Assembly (NCBI GenBank): GCA_026398615.1
Contig: JAPLSN010000012.1
Span: 1 to 64,000 of the forward strand
Reading direction: 5' to 3'
From: Spirochaetota bacterium
Lineage (GTDB): Bacteria; Spirochaetota; Spirochaetia; Treponematales; UBA12059
Length of the DNA stretch: 64,000 bases
In this document: positions 8,301 through 15,811 of the stretch, piece by piece
How positions within the stretch are numbered: position 1 is the first letter of the stretch
Layout: each line of letters starts with the position of its first letter
Notes under the pieces: generated by a model
The model's input: only the letters and a program-made list of their open reading frames with translations
Database searches by the model: none
What the model was told of the DNA's origin: nothing
Translations under genes and position numbers: made by a program

Positions 8301-10259
8301 GTCGATGGCGGAAACGAGGAAGAGGTAGTAGCCGTCGTCCACGTTGGAGAACGACGCCGTACCGGCCGCCGAGCGCAGTATGGGCGCGGGACCTGCGTCC
8401 CCCGCGGCGGCGACGAGGGTGCGTTCATAATCGGTGACGGGGCTGAAGTCGTAGGTCGGTTCGGCGACGGTGGTAACCGTCGCGCCCGTCGCCATTGGTT
8501 CCGTCTTCGGGCGTTTTCGGGCGGGAAGCCGGTCCAGCGGCCCGATGCGCCTGAGCTCCCACGCGTATCCGGAGACGATCTCCTCCGGATCGTCGGCGTG
8601 TTTCCAGGAGAGCGCGAAGCTGTTGGATGACAGGAAGCCGTCGGCACCCGCGGCGGGCGCCCCGGGCACGGGCGGCGACGGGGGCGTGGTGTCGCGGTAG
8701 AATTCCAGCCTTGACGCCGCCGACCAGTTGCCGGCGTAATCGACCGCCCGCACCGACGCGTACCAGAGGCCGTCGGCGTCGGCGACGCCCGCGGCCGCAT
8801 TCTCGTCGGCGCCCGCGTTCGGCGTCTCCGGCGGGACGGCGTTCGGGTCGCGGGACAGGAGCCAGGAATAGCCGCGGATGCCCGACGAATCGTCGGGCCT
8901 CGTCCAGCGGAACGCGATCGCGTTCCGGCGCGTGCGTTCTCCGGGGACGAAGTTGGCTGCCTGGATCGCGGGGCTGGGGACGGACGTGTCCGGCGCCAGC
9001 ACCATGATACCGGAGCCTTCGCCATGCCTGCTCTGCCAGAAGGCCCAGAGCTTGCCCGAGGAGTAGACGGGGCGGGCGAACGATGCGTTTTCATTCGGCC
9101 TGGAGAGGACGATGGGATTCGCCAGCGCGCCGCCTATCCCCGTCCAGGAAACCCGTTCCCTGTCGGAAATCTTGTCGAACCAGACGACCGCGGGTTTTCC
9201 CGCCAGGTCGAAGACCCGCGGCTCGTAGGCGGCAACGTTGCCGGGCGAGACCGCTTCGGCCGTTCCCTTGACGACTGTGCCGTCCCTGGCCAGTTCCGCG
9301 GACCAGATGCGTGGAACGCCGCCCTGCCAGGCGCGTTCCCATGCCAGCCACATCCTCCCGCCCGCGAGAGCAAAGTGGGGCCGCTGGTTGTTGTACAGCG
9401 TGGCCGCGTTCGCGCCCGGGTCGGAAAGGTCTTTCGTGACCGCGGCCGCCGTGGACCAGGTCGCGCCCCGATCATCGCTGTATTTGGAAAAAAGCTGGTC
9501 GACCAGGTCGCCCGTCGGACCCATGGGGATGCGGGACTGGAACAGCACGAAATCGCGGACGCCCCAGGTTTCGACGGACGGCAGGAAACTCATCCTGAGT
9601 CCTTCGGCCTCCGTGGTCAACGGATCGAAAGGCGTCCACGACCCGTTTCCATCCGTTCGGGATATGTAGCTGCTCAGGAACTGCTCGCCGCGGCTCAGGG
9701 ATATGAAAAGATACCACCCGCCGCCCCTGCGCGGGAAGATCCGCGGTGAAATCATGGTCATGCCGGACCCCTCGGCGGTTCCTGCCGTGGCGGTTCCTGC
9801 CGTGGCTATCGTGATCGGGACGCTCTGCGATCGGAAGGTCGCGCCGGAATCGTTCGTGGTCCGGATGACGATTTCCGTTTCGGAAGCCGCAGCGGCTATC
9901 GCGATCTCGCCCTTCGCGGATATCGCCGCCGAGTAGGCCGGAGGTTCGGCGTCGCGGAACGTGAAGGGACCCGCGAAACGCTTCCCGGTCACGCGCACGG
10001 AGCCGCCGGAAAGCCTGGCCATGGTCAGGAAGATCCGGCCGGACCCGTCGACGGCCTTCTCCGATTCCTGCCAGATCGCCGTGATCCCGCCCCCGGAAGC
10101 GAAGGCGGACGGGTAGCGCTCCTGGCCGTCGGCGAGGGGCGTCGGGTATTCCCACCAAAAATCGGCGGCCGGCGCCGTGGCTGTGGAGCTTGCCGCGAGC
10201 GCGCACAGGATCGCTGCGCAAAGAAGCGCGGCTTTCCCCGGCAACGGTTGCTTACGCAT
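5373..10259 (-). CDS. Receptor-type SpoIIE/PP2C serine phosphatase with large periplasmic propeller and Fn3 domains
   Basis: 1628 residues. Order: signal peptide (AALLCAAILCALAASS); a periplasmic region to about residue 800 with sialidase/BNR-like propeller repeats (SKYSDDRGATWS, NDSGATF) and fibronectin-III-like segments (DTTPPSPPVPG); a membrane helix near 804-821; a second helix near 865-885; a second periplasmic sensor domain to about 1120; a third helix near 1127-1147; a HAMP-like linker (IIVRPINLIVKKVEEI); and a PP2C/SpoIIE phosphatase domain from about 1250 to the end. The phosphatase shows SGDYLD, KCDVSGKGVSAAM, FTDGIDEARR and YDDITVLLV, the metal-binding Asp motifs of the family. A His/Ser partner switch (anti-anti-sigma factor) is the usual target, none is seen nearby. 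It starts 9 nt after the TPR gene and is probably translated from the same mRNA. Confidence 0.88.
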   Translation of the reverse strand: MRKQPLPGKAALLCAAILCALAASSTATAPAADFWWEYPTPLADGQERYPSAFASGGGITAIWQESEKAVDGSGRIFLTMARLSGGSVRVTGKRFAGPFTFRDAEPPAYSAAISAKGEIAIAAAASETEIVIRTTNDSGATFRSQSVPITIATAGTATAGTAEGSGMTMISPRIFPRRGGGWYLFISLSRGEQFLSSYISRTDGNGSWTPFDPLTTEAEGLRMSFLPSVETWGVRDFVLFQSRIPMGPTGDLVDQLFSKYSDDRGATWSTAAAVTKDLSDPGANAATLYNNQRPHFALAGGRMWLAWERAWQGGVPRIWSAELARDGTVVKGTAEAVSPGNVAAYEPRVFDLAGKPAVVWFDKISDRERVSWTGIGGALANPIVLSRPNENASFARPVYSSGKLWAFWQSRHGEGSGIMVLAPDTSVPSPAIQAANFVPGERTRRNAIAFRWTRPDDSSGIRGYSWLLSRDPNAVPPETPNAGADENAAAGVADADGLWYASVRAVDYAGNWSAASRLEFYRDTTPPSPPVPGAPAAGADGFLSSNSFALSWKHADDPEEIVSGYAWELRRIGPLDRLPARKRPKTEPMATGATVTTVAEPTYDFSPVTDYERTLVAAAGDAGPAPILRSAAGTASFSNVDDGYYLFLVSAIDSVGNVGSPARVLLRADKFVPYTAITDVRSVRDDFGKVTLTVTGRGFREDGLVTRIVVDRDGAEPYDAGLSLDRGEYSITGDRLIEGIALPDLEKASYRVGVFHERRGWLFTGAVLTVDESGNVKFGDYGKKTATAWSSRSAGRWIISPFDAFAWLAFAFAAAGLALSLRAAFGTVREAESIRLEAAALLEGRPMPTEEKKTVARTLKRRQGGLVIKFTLTISFLVIFVVALLAVPLGLNFIGTQRITLATGLEERARVLLEGVAAGARATTFSGDLKTTLGELASQSRAMGAEANYITVTGMESGTANPDVVWSSNDPRINDKIDRKPFDSSTQGVAVLSDKLGAAVLGLQARIDRRIATEQGTLWSEIKDHQANAAALIGKNDPASQARFRQENESAIAKERRFRTELDRIADEEVASLPVFDSVNTPSTPSDFLFYKPVLYTVRGQDVFFRGLVRLEVNTKGIVDKIAASRDTLLGLILVIALAALGLGIAGAVVLASIIVRPINLIVKKVEEIRDTYKKEKLEGFTIGTRTGDELQGLAETIVEMTRGLVHGAKDNADLLAGEQDQRELLPLESGKGGRSKKLAIAKLDKKDVEFFGYYKGAKLVSGDYLDYLDLDGRHFAFIKCDVSGKGVSAAMIMAVVASVFKRHFEGWTVAKPGFDLTKLSYTINATLNVCDFRGKFAAFTVGILDSSTGKTWLCNAGDSVYRAYEASKGRMATLRMPGDAPAAGPLANFMIEMKSPFTQAVHELARGDILVLFTDGIDEARRYWRDPQFRKIRKQDADGTAEETPTKRNPSSDNNPDKEYVFEDFGNDRAAAVIEAVMNRGTFELVKDHNPVADEKLSFDFRGCAGTLEEVGMALVTVEKIFRLYRHPDAGPSDTVKVDSLIDGFLQDHFDQYRLYCGAQAPNPEEFDEAEEGRKKAPGKKTGRRAAVEDAGGEFSLDRQAPMYLLYTGVMEDEQYDDITVLLVRRK

Positions 10260-10268
10260 GGCAGGCCA

Positions 10269-13200
10269 TCAGTATCCCCGCGCCTTGAGCCGCGCGTCGA
10301 TGTCGATGCACGCCTGGTAATTCCTGGCTTCGGGATACTGCGCGAAGAGCTGGGTCAGACCGTTGCGCGCGTTCAGGTAGTCGCCTCCCTGGAAGAACCC
10401 GATGACCTCGTTGAGTCGCGCGCGTGCCGCCGCGGCGAGTTCGAGGACGACGGACGCACCCCTGCGTTTCGCGATCTCGTCGAGGAGCCTGCCGGCTTCC
10501 GTATCGATGGCCTGGGCGGTCCTGTCGCCGCGGTTATTCCTGAGCCTGGCCCTCGCCTGGAGGAGGAGCTGCTGCGCCTGGCCCAGGTCGCCCGAATCGA
10601 CGAGGCGGCGGGCGGAAGCGACCTGCGCCCGGGCGTCGGCGATGTCCTTCGGGTTGGCGGGGGGATCCTTGATGCCGAGGATGATTTCGGCCCGGGTGAT
10701 CTGGTCCTGTATGCCCGGGTACTTCGGGTCGAGAGCCTTGAGGACTTCGAGCATGGCGAGGGCGTCCCTCGTCGCCGCGTCACGCTGCCCCTTGTCCAGC
10801 TGGGCTTTCGCGTCGTTCACGAGGTTCCTGAAGATCAGGGAGAATCTCTCCGGTTCGTTGCTCTGGGAGATGCGGAGCTCGAGGACGCGAGCTTCCTGAT
10901 TGTAGGGGAAGATGCGCTTGACATCCTGGATCTTCTTGAGGGCGGCGGCGAAGGACCGTTCCATCCCGTCGATGTTGCCGGATTTCTTGAACGCCAGTCC
11001 TTCTGTGTAGTAGCGTTTCGCGAGGGAGAGGAGCTGGGAGATCTCCGGGTAGAGCGCGTCGGTTTCCGGCACCGTCCGGTCGCTGCGCGCAGAGATGATG
11101 GTCTGGACGTAGGCGATCTGGGCTTCCAGGTCGGCGTTCGGGTCGTTGTCCGCGTGCGTCGTGCTCCACCGCGCCCTGGCTTCCAGGTACCGGTTCCGCG
11201 CGTCGGCGTAGCTCTCGGCGTCCATGAGCGCCCTGGCCTGGTCCATGAGCTTGCGCGTGTCGTCGATCACCTTGTTGTTCTCGGCGGTCTTGATTTCCAC
11301 CTGAAGGCCGGCCACCAGCCTGTCCTGGCCGGCCAGGAGCTCGGGATCGTATTCGTTCCGCAGGCTCTCGTCGAAGCGTTCGGTCGCCTGCGTCAGGCGC
11401 TGCTTCGCCGTCGCGAAATCCTGCTTGGCGAGCGCCGCTTTCGATTCGCTTATTCTCGCGTTTCCCTCGTCCCGCGCCTTCTTCGCCAGCTTGATGAGCT
11501 CTTCAGCCGCCGCGAGCGCCGTTCCGTTCCGTGCCGCCGATCCGGCGGTGGCGGCATCCAGCGCCGCCGCCTTGTCGAGCCAGGCCGCGAGTTCCGCTGA
11601 CGCGGCGACGTACGGCTTTTCCCCCGAGTAGCGGGTTTGGAAGGATTCAAGCTGCAGGCGGAGGTCGCGGAGCTTCCTGCCGTTCGGATCGAGGATGTTC
11701 CTGGCTTTCGTCGGGTACTTTTCCAGGAAGACGTCGCCTTTTTTCCCTTGGATGAATTCATCCGTCTCCGCGATCGCCGAAACCATGGATGCATGCTGGC
11801 TTTCGTAGATCCCGTACTCGTAACCTGCCGCCATGACGACCGCCCGGGTTTCGGTGGCGGCCGCGTCGGCGCCGGTCGATTCGAGACGGGCATCCAGCGC
11901 GGTCTGACGCACCACCGGGTCGGCCGAGCCGAAGCCTGCGTCGGTCCATGCCGTGAACCTGGCTTTGAGTTCGGCCGCCGCGGCCGTCTCCCGTCCGGCG
12001 AACGCGACTTCGCCCGCCGCGGATTTCCTGAATCCGTCGAAGGTCGAAAGAGCCGCGCCGAAGGCCGGGATCCCGGGCGCCGCGGGATCCGGCGCGTACT
12101 CGTCGAGTGCGGCGGCCGTTCCCGCCAGGCGCGCGCGCGAATCCGACATGCGTGAGAAGGCCAGGCTCGCGTCGCGGAGGGCTCGCAGGCGCAGGAGATC
12201 CGCGGCGACATCGGGGAGGGCTGCCCTGGAAAAGACGATCGCCCGGCCGCGCAAATCGTCAGGAGCGTAGAGAACCCACAAGGCGAGGGATGCCAGGGCG
12301 CGATCGGCGTGCGCGGCGTAAAGAGCGTACCCGGTTTTCGCCTCCGTGAAATTTCCGCGTTCGAGGTTCGCGTCAGCCTCCCCTGCGACTGCCTGCAGCC
12401 CGCGGTCGAAGCCTGCGCGGACCTGGGTCTGGATCGACGCCCAGAACGCGTCCACCGCGCCCACGATGCCTTCGGATTCCCTCGAGATCTCCGTGCCGAG
12501 GGTAAAGCGGTAGGCGAAGGACAGGAAAGAGTTGTCGTTGAGATCCTTGTTTTTTTCCCTGAAAAGCTGGAAGAGGTCGTGCAGGTACCAACCCGCTTCG
12601 TATGCCCGCATCCTGAGGCCGTACAGGACGCGGCTTTCCCGCTCGAAGGCCGGCCACGCGGCGTCCACGCGCGCTGGGTCCCCCGAGCCCGCCGCGTCGG
12701 CCATGGCGACGGCCGCGGCGACCAGTCGCTGCCGACCCGCGGCCAGCTCGCGCGAAACGGCGCTGCCCGAGTCCACCGCGGCTATTACGGCGCGCAAGGT
12801 AGCCTCATCATGCCCTTCCTGGCCGAATTCCGGCCGATACAGGACATACCCGCCTGCGTAGGCAGCCGCGGCGCCGGGATAGTCACCCGAAGCTGTCAGC
12901 TGCCTGCCCTTCGCCATGATATCTTCGCGCTGGGCATTGTTGTAGGTGAAGAGGGCCGCGTCCTTCGTGTCCTGGACGAAGCTCTTGACCTGGTCGTTCG
13001 GGTTCGGCTGGAGCCGTTCCAGCTCTCCGATCTTGTCGAGCTTGCCCTTCTGGTTGGTCGGATCCTGCACCATCTGGTCGAGCAGCTTCCCTGCCGTGTC
13101 GTTGTAGGCTTTCCGTATCTCGTTGATCCGCCTGAGCCTGGTCTGGGCTTCGTCGAAGCGCTCCGGGTACTTTTTCATGAAATCCGTCAGGTACTTGATG

Positions 13201-13343
13201 GCTTCGTCGTAACGCTTGGCATCGATGAGCCTGTCCGCCTCGAGCAGCGGGTCTTCGCGCGTTCCCATGGCCGAAACGACGCCAGCCGCGACGAGAAGTA
13301 TGATGATGACGACCGCCACCCGGCGGCTCAGCGCAAGACCCAT
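10269..13343 (-). CDS. Large exported or membrane-anchored TPR-repeat protein
   Basis: 1024 residues with one N-terminal hydrophobic segment (VAVVIIILLVAAGVVSAMG), a signal peptide or anchor without a lipobox Cys, then an almost wholly helical protein. TPR-like units are clear at both ends (DEAIKYLTDFMKKYPERFDEA; GGDYLNARNGLTQLFAQYPE) and in the middle (ESYADARNRYLEARARW). It looks like a periplasmic scaffold. The ATG at 13343 has AGGAAG 11 nt upstream; a TTG at 13397 would only add residues before the signal segment. It is the first gene of the operon with the SpoIIE receptor, which suggests that the two work together in envelope sensing (inference). No enzymatic motif is visible. Confidence 0.75.
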   Translation of the reverse strand: MGLALSRRVAVVIIILLVAAGVVSAMGTREDPLLEADRLIDAKRYDEAIKYLTDFMKKYPERFDEAQTRLRRINEIRKAYNDTAGKLLDQMVQDPTNQKGKLDKIGELERLQPNPNDQVKSFVQDTKDAALFTYNNAQREDIMAKGRQLTASGDYPGAAAAYAGGYVLYRPEFGQEGHDEATLRAVIAAVDSGSAVSRELAAGRQRLVAAAVAMADAAGSGDPARVDAAWPAFERESRVLYGLRMRAYEAGWYLHDLFQLFREKNKDLNDNSFLSFAYRFTLGTEISRESEGIVGAVDAFWASIQTQVRAGFDRGLQAVAGEADANLERGNFTEAKTGYALYAAHADRALASLALWVLYAPDDLRGRAIVFSRAALPDVAADLLRLRALRDASLAFSRMSDSRARLAGTAAALDEYAPDPAAPGIPAFGAALSTFDGFRKSAAGEVAFAGRETAAAAELKARFTAWTDAGFGSADPVVRQTALDARLESTGADAAATETRAVVMAAGYEYGIYESQHASMVSAIAETDEFIQGKKGDVFLEKYPTKARNILDPNGRKLRDLRLQLESFQTRYSGEKPYVAASAELAAWLDKAAALDAATAGSAARNGTALAAAEELIKLAKKARDEGNARISESKAALAKQDFATAKQRLTQATERFDESLRNEYDPELLAGQDRLVAGLQVEIKTAENNKVIDDTRKLMDQARALMDAESYADARNRYLEARARWSTTHADNDPNADLEAQIAYVQTIISARSDRTVPETDALYPEISQLLSLAKRYYTEGLAFKKSGNIDGMERSFAAALKKIQDVKRIFPYNQEARVLELRISQSNEPERFSLIFRNLVNDAKAQLDKGQRDAATRDALAMLEVLKALDPKYPGIQDQITRAEIILGIKDPPANPKDIADARAQVASARRLVDSGDLGQAQQLLLQARARLRNNRGDRTAQAIDTEAGRLLDEIAKRRGASVVLELAAAARARLNEVIGFFQGGDYLNARNGLTQLFAQYPEARNYQACIDIDARLKARGY

Positions 13344-13587
13344 GGTTTCGTTTGCTTCCTGCCGGTATCGGACCGGAACCATCAATATCGTGAACAATAC
13401 GGTAGCGCGCGGGTTTCCCTCTTCACCGGAATGAAGGCCCGAGGGCCCGGGGATTCGCCCGGGGACGCGGCAACCCGCTTCATTTTCGGCGGAATTCGCT
13501 CCCGTTTGAAGCTACTCCGCTTGGTCCCGATGTTTTCCCGCTACCGGCGGAAGCTTCGGAACGCCGATGTAGTTTTTCGGTATTCGC

Positions 13588-13600
13588 TATAGTATAGTAT
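13588..13600 (+). promoter_or_regulatory. Overlapping -10 boxes upstream of UPF0164 gene
   Basis: TATAGTATAGTAT gives three overlapping -10-like hexamers (TATAGT twice, TAGTAT once) ending 10 nt before the ATG at 13611. No good -35 is visible (TAGTTT at 13570-13575 is 17 nt away) and there is no clear Shine-Dalgarno, so the leader would be very short. Confidence 0.4.
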
Positions 13601-13610
13601 GGATTGAACA

Positions 13611-14864
13611 ATGAAGCGCTCCCGGTTGCTCCCCGCAGTCCTGATCCTCGCCTGTGGAACCGCTTGGGGACAGTTCCCTGATGCCTACCAGGCCATATCC
13701 GGACTTCTGGGCGTCGACCCGAACGAAGGGCTCACCGTGTTCCTCTCCACGCTCGTCCCGATGGGCGGGCTCCAGGAAAGCATGGGCATGGCGTACACGG
13801 CGGTCGCTCGCGACGCTTCCTTCCTCGAGTCCAACCCGGCCGGGTCGAGCGTCCTGGAAAAAACCGAGCTTTCCCTGTTCCACAACAACTGGATCCAGGA
13901 TACCCGCATCGAAGGCGCGGTATACTCGGTGCGTTTCGGGCAGTTCGGGGTTTCCTTCGGCGGCAAATGGCTCTATACGCAGTTCACGGAGCGCGACGAT
14001 TTCGGGGACCGGGTCAACTCGGGTTACTATTCCGAGGCCATCGGGATCGCGAACGGCTCCATACGGCTTTTCCCCGGCTACTATTTTTTCGGTATGGCCC
14101 TCGGCGGCAACATCAAGGCCGCATTCCGCTCGGTTCCCGACTACGGGGACGAGAACGGTGTCCTCATCCCGGGATCGGGAGCGTCCCAGTCGGCCTTCGG
14201 CGTGATGGCCGATTTCGGGCTCCTCACGAAGTTCAACCTGCTGAAATTCTATTCTTCGCGCGAAAAAAACCTGTCCATCGGCCTCGCCTTCAAGAACGTC
14301 GGCGCCCCGGTCATGGGCGAACCCCTGCCCACGGTCGGCAGCGCCGGCATCGCGTACTCCCCGTTCAGGCCCATCCTGGTGTCCCTTGATGTCTCCCTGC
14401 CGGTCAACCTCGTCGATCCGGCGTCGAGCGAACGGCCGTATGCCGGCATCGGCGGCCTCGTCCAAGTCACCGAAAGCATCGCCATGCACGGCGGGATCCT
14501 CGTCAAGGGGGGGAATCCGCGCATCTCGCTCGGATCGTCCCTGGGCTTCGCGCCGATGACCCTTGTCGTCAACTGGACCGTCGACCTCACCACCCAGCTG
14601 GCGCCGCTCAACCGGCTCAGCGTGCAGGTGCGCTTCGACATGGGAGACCTGGGCCGCGGCGCGGTACGGTCGCAAGTGGACGCCATGTACCTGGCGGGGC
14701 TGGAAGCCTATGCCGCGGGCGAACTGGAAACGGCCATAGGGTTCTGGGAAGAGGCGCTCAATCTGGACCCGAGCTTCGATCCGGCCCGCGAGAACATGGA
14801 AGCCGCGCGCGGCGTGCTCGAGCTCCAGGATCGCATGAAGGACATCCAGACCATCAAGCCCTGA
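13611..14864 (+). CDS. UPF0164/PorV-like outer-membrane protein with C-terminal TPR
   Basis: 417 residues. Signal peptide (LLPAVLILACGTAWGQ), then a FadL/PorV-like beta-barrel of about 330 residues with alternating hydrophobic strands. It includes MAYTAVARDASFLESNPAG, a segment typical of UPF0164 and PorV/PorQ proteins, and GLAFKNVGAPV. The last 60 residues form one TPR-like helix pair (AYAAGELETAIGFWEEALNL). UPF0164 proteins are a spirochaete paralogous family predicted to be FadL-like barrels that move hydrophobic ligands. It is divergent from the TPR/SpoIIE operon. As far as I recall Treponema has a similar arrangement; that should be checked by synteny. The start is preceded by overlapping TATAGT boxes. 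Confidence 0.82.
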   Translation: MKRSRLLPAVLILACGTAWGQFPDAYQAISGLLGVDPNEGLTVFLSTLVPMGGLQESMGMAYTAVARDASFLESNPAGSSVLEKTELSLFHNNWIQDTRIEGAVYSVRFGQFGVSFGGKWLYTQFTERDDFGDRVNSGYYSEAIGIANGSIRLFPGYYFFGMALGGNIKAAFRSVPDYGDENGVLIPGSGASQSAFGVMADFGLLTKFNLLKFYSSREKNLSIGLAFKNVGAPVMGEPLPTVGSAGIAYSPFRPILVSLDVSLPVNLVDPASSERPYAGIGGLVQVTESIAMHGGILVKGGNPRISLGSSLGFAPMTLVVNWTVDLTTQLAPLNRLSVQVRFDMGDLGRGAVRSQVDAMYLAGLEAYAAGELETAIGFWEEALNLDPSFDPARENMEAARGVLELQDRMKDIQTIKP

Positions 14865-14879
14865 GGGGGGAATCCCCCC
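14865..14879 (+). terminator. GC-only hairpin after UPF0164 gene
   Basis: GGGGGG-AAT-CCCCCC directly follows the TGA. It is a perfect 6-bp hairpin but has no T-run, so it may stabilise the 3' end or give factor-dependent termination rather than act as a classical intrinsic terminator. Confidence 0.35.
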
Positions 14880-15023
14880 GGCCGTTCCCCAAGACCCCGC
14901 TCCCGTGCTACTACGTTCCCCAGTCAGGCTGTTGAAAAATCCGGCATGTTACGGCACCCTGCCTGTCGAGAGCCGGCGAATTCCGTTTTCCTCGGGGAGC
15001 GGCGCCGCTTTCGGAAAGGTTTC

Positions 15024-15623
15024 ATGATGAGCGTAGTACAGGTCTTCGGGTTCCTCGGGTCCCTCGTGACAGTCTACATGATACTCTGCATGCTCAGGAT
15101 AGCGCTGGCCTGGTTCGGGCCCGCCGCGGCGAACGGAGCGGCAGCCAGACCGCTCGTGGCAATCGTCGACCCCTACCTGGCCTTTTTTTCGCGCATCAAG
15201 CGGCTCCGGGGCGAGCGCATCGATTTTTCGCCCATCGTCGCGATAACCGCGCTGTGGTTCGTATCGCAGATCTTCTATTCGATCGGCGTGAGCGGGAAGG
15301 TTTCCCTCTCGGCGGTTCTGGCGATAGCGCTCTCGGGCACCTGGTCGGTTTTCGCCTTTCTCCTCGACATGTTCGCGATGCTCATCCTGCTCCGGGTCGT
15401 GGCCTATTTCGCCCGATGGAACAGCCTGCATCCCGCGTGGCAAGCCATCGACGCGACGATCAACCCGATCGTATTCAGGATCAAGCGCACGGTCTACCGC
15501 GACCGCATCGTGAAGTACCAGGCGGGGCTCATTACCGCCCTGGCCGTCATCGTCGCGTTCCGCGTCATCCTCGGCTTCGGCGTGAACCTCCTCTCGAACC
15601 TGCTGGTCAAACTGCCGTTCTAG
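15024..15623 (+). CDS. YggT family membrane protein
   Basis: 199 residues with two YGGT repeats, each a pair of helices: VYMILCMLRIALAWFGP ... DPYLAFFSRIKRL and MLILLRVVAYFARW ... DATINPIVFRIKR. YggT proteins are small inner-membrane proteins linked to cell-division-site or osmotic-stress functions in other bacteria; the molecular role is not settled. GGAAAGG at 15013-15019 is 4 nt before the ATG at 15024 and 7 nt before the next ATG at 15027, so 15027 may be the real start. It stands alone between two intergenic gaps. Confidence 0.85.
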   Translation: MMSVVQVFGFLGSLVTVYMILCMLRIALAWFGPAAANGAAARPLVAIVDPYLAFFSRIKRLRGERIDFSPIVAITALWFVSQIFYSIGVSGKVSLSAVLAIALSGTWSVFAFLLDMFAMLILLRVVAYFARWNSLHPAWQAIDATINPIVFRIKRTVYRDRIVKYQAGLITALAVIVAFRVILGFGVNLLSNLLVKLPF

Positions 15624-15640
15624 AGAATCACCGTGGAAGA

Positions 15641-15671
15641 TTTGCCACGAAGTCACGGAGTCACGGAGAAG
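15641..15671. repeat. CACGGAG intergenic element, single arm
   Basis: TTTGCCACGAAGTCACGGAG followed by a second TCACGGAG. It matches the outer arm of the longer inverted repeats at 21906, 46505 and 61807, but I see no complementary arm before the next gene, so it is a half element. It sits in the gap between yggT and the histidine kinase. Confidence 0.7.
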
Positions 15672-15799
15672 GGCGGGGAGAAGGTGAAGAGCGAGAAGGG
15701 GGCGAAGGCGTACCACTGGTATCTTCGGAACGCAGTATCGCCAGACCCGGCGTACGGGACACATGAATCGTCGTAATTCCCGAGCCGGCCGTTCGCGCG

Positions 15800-15805
15800 T
15801 ATACT
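15800..15805 (+). promoter_or_regulatory. -10 box of histidine-kinase gene, probably leaderless
   Basis: TATACT ends 6 nt before the ATG at 15812 and no Shine-Dalgarno is present. TTCCCG at 15777-15782 is a weak -35 with 17-nt spacing. Transcription would start at or next to the A of ATG. Confidence 0.45.
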
Positions 15806-15811
15806 GTCCCC

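Noticed and set aside
14946-15023. N-terminal extension of yggT from 14946
   Set aside because: The added residues are polar and unlike any YggT N-terminus, and the ribosome binding site is at 15013.
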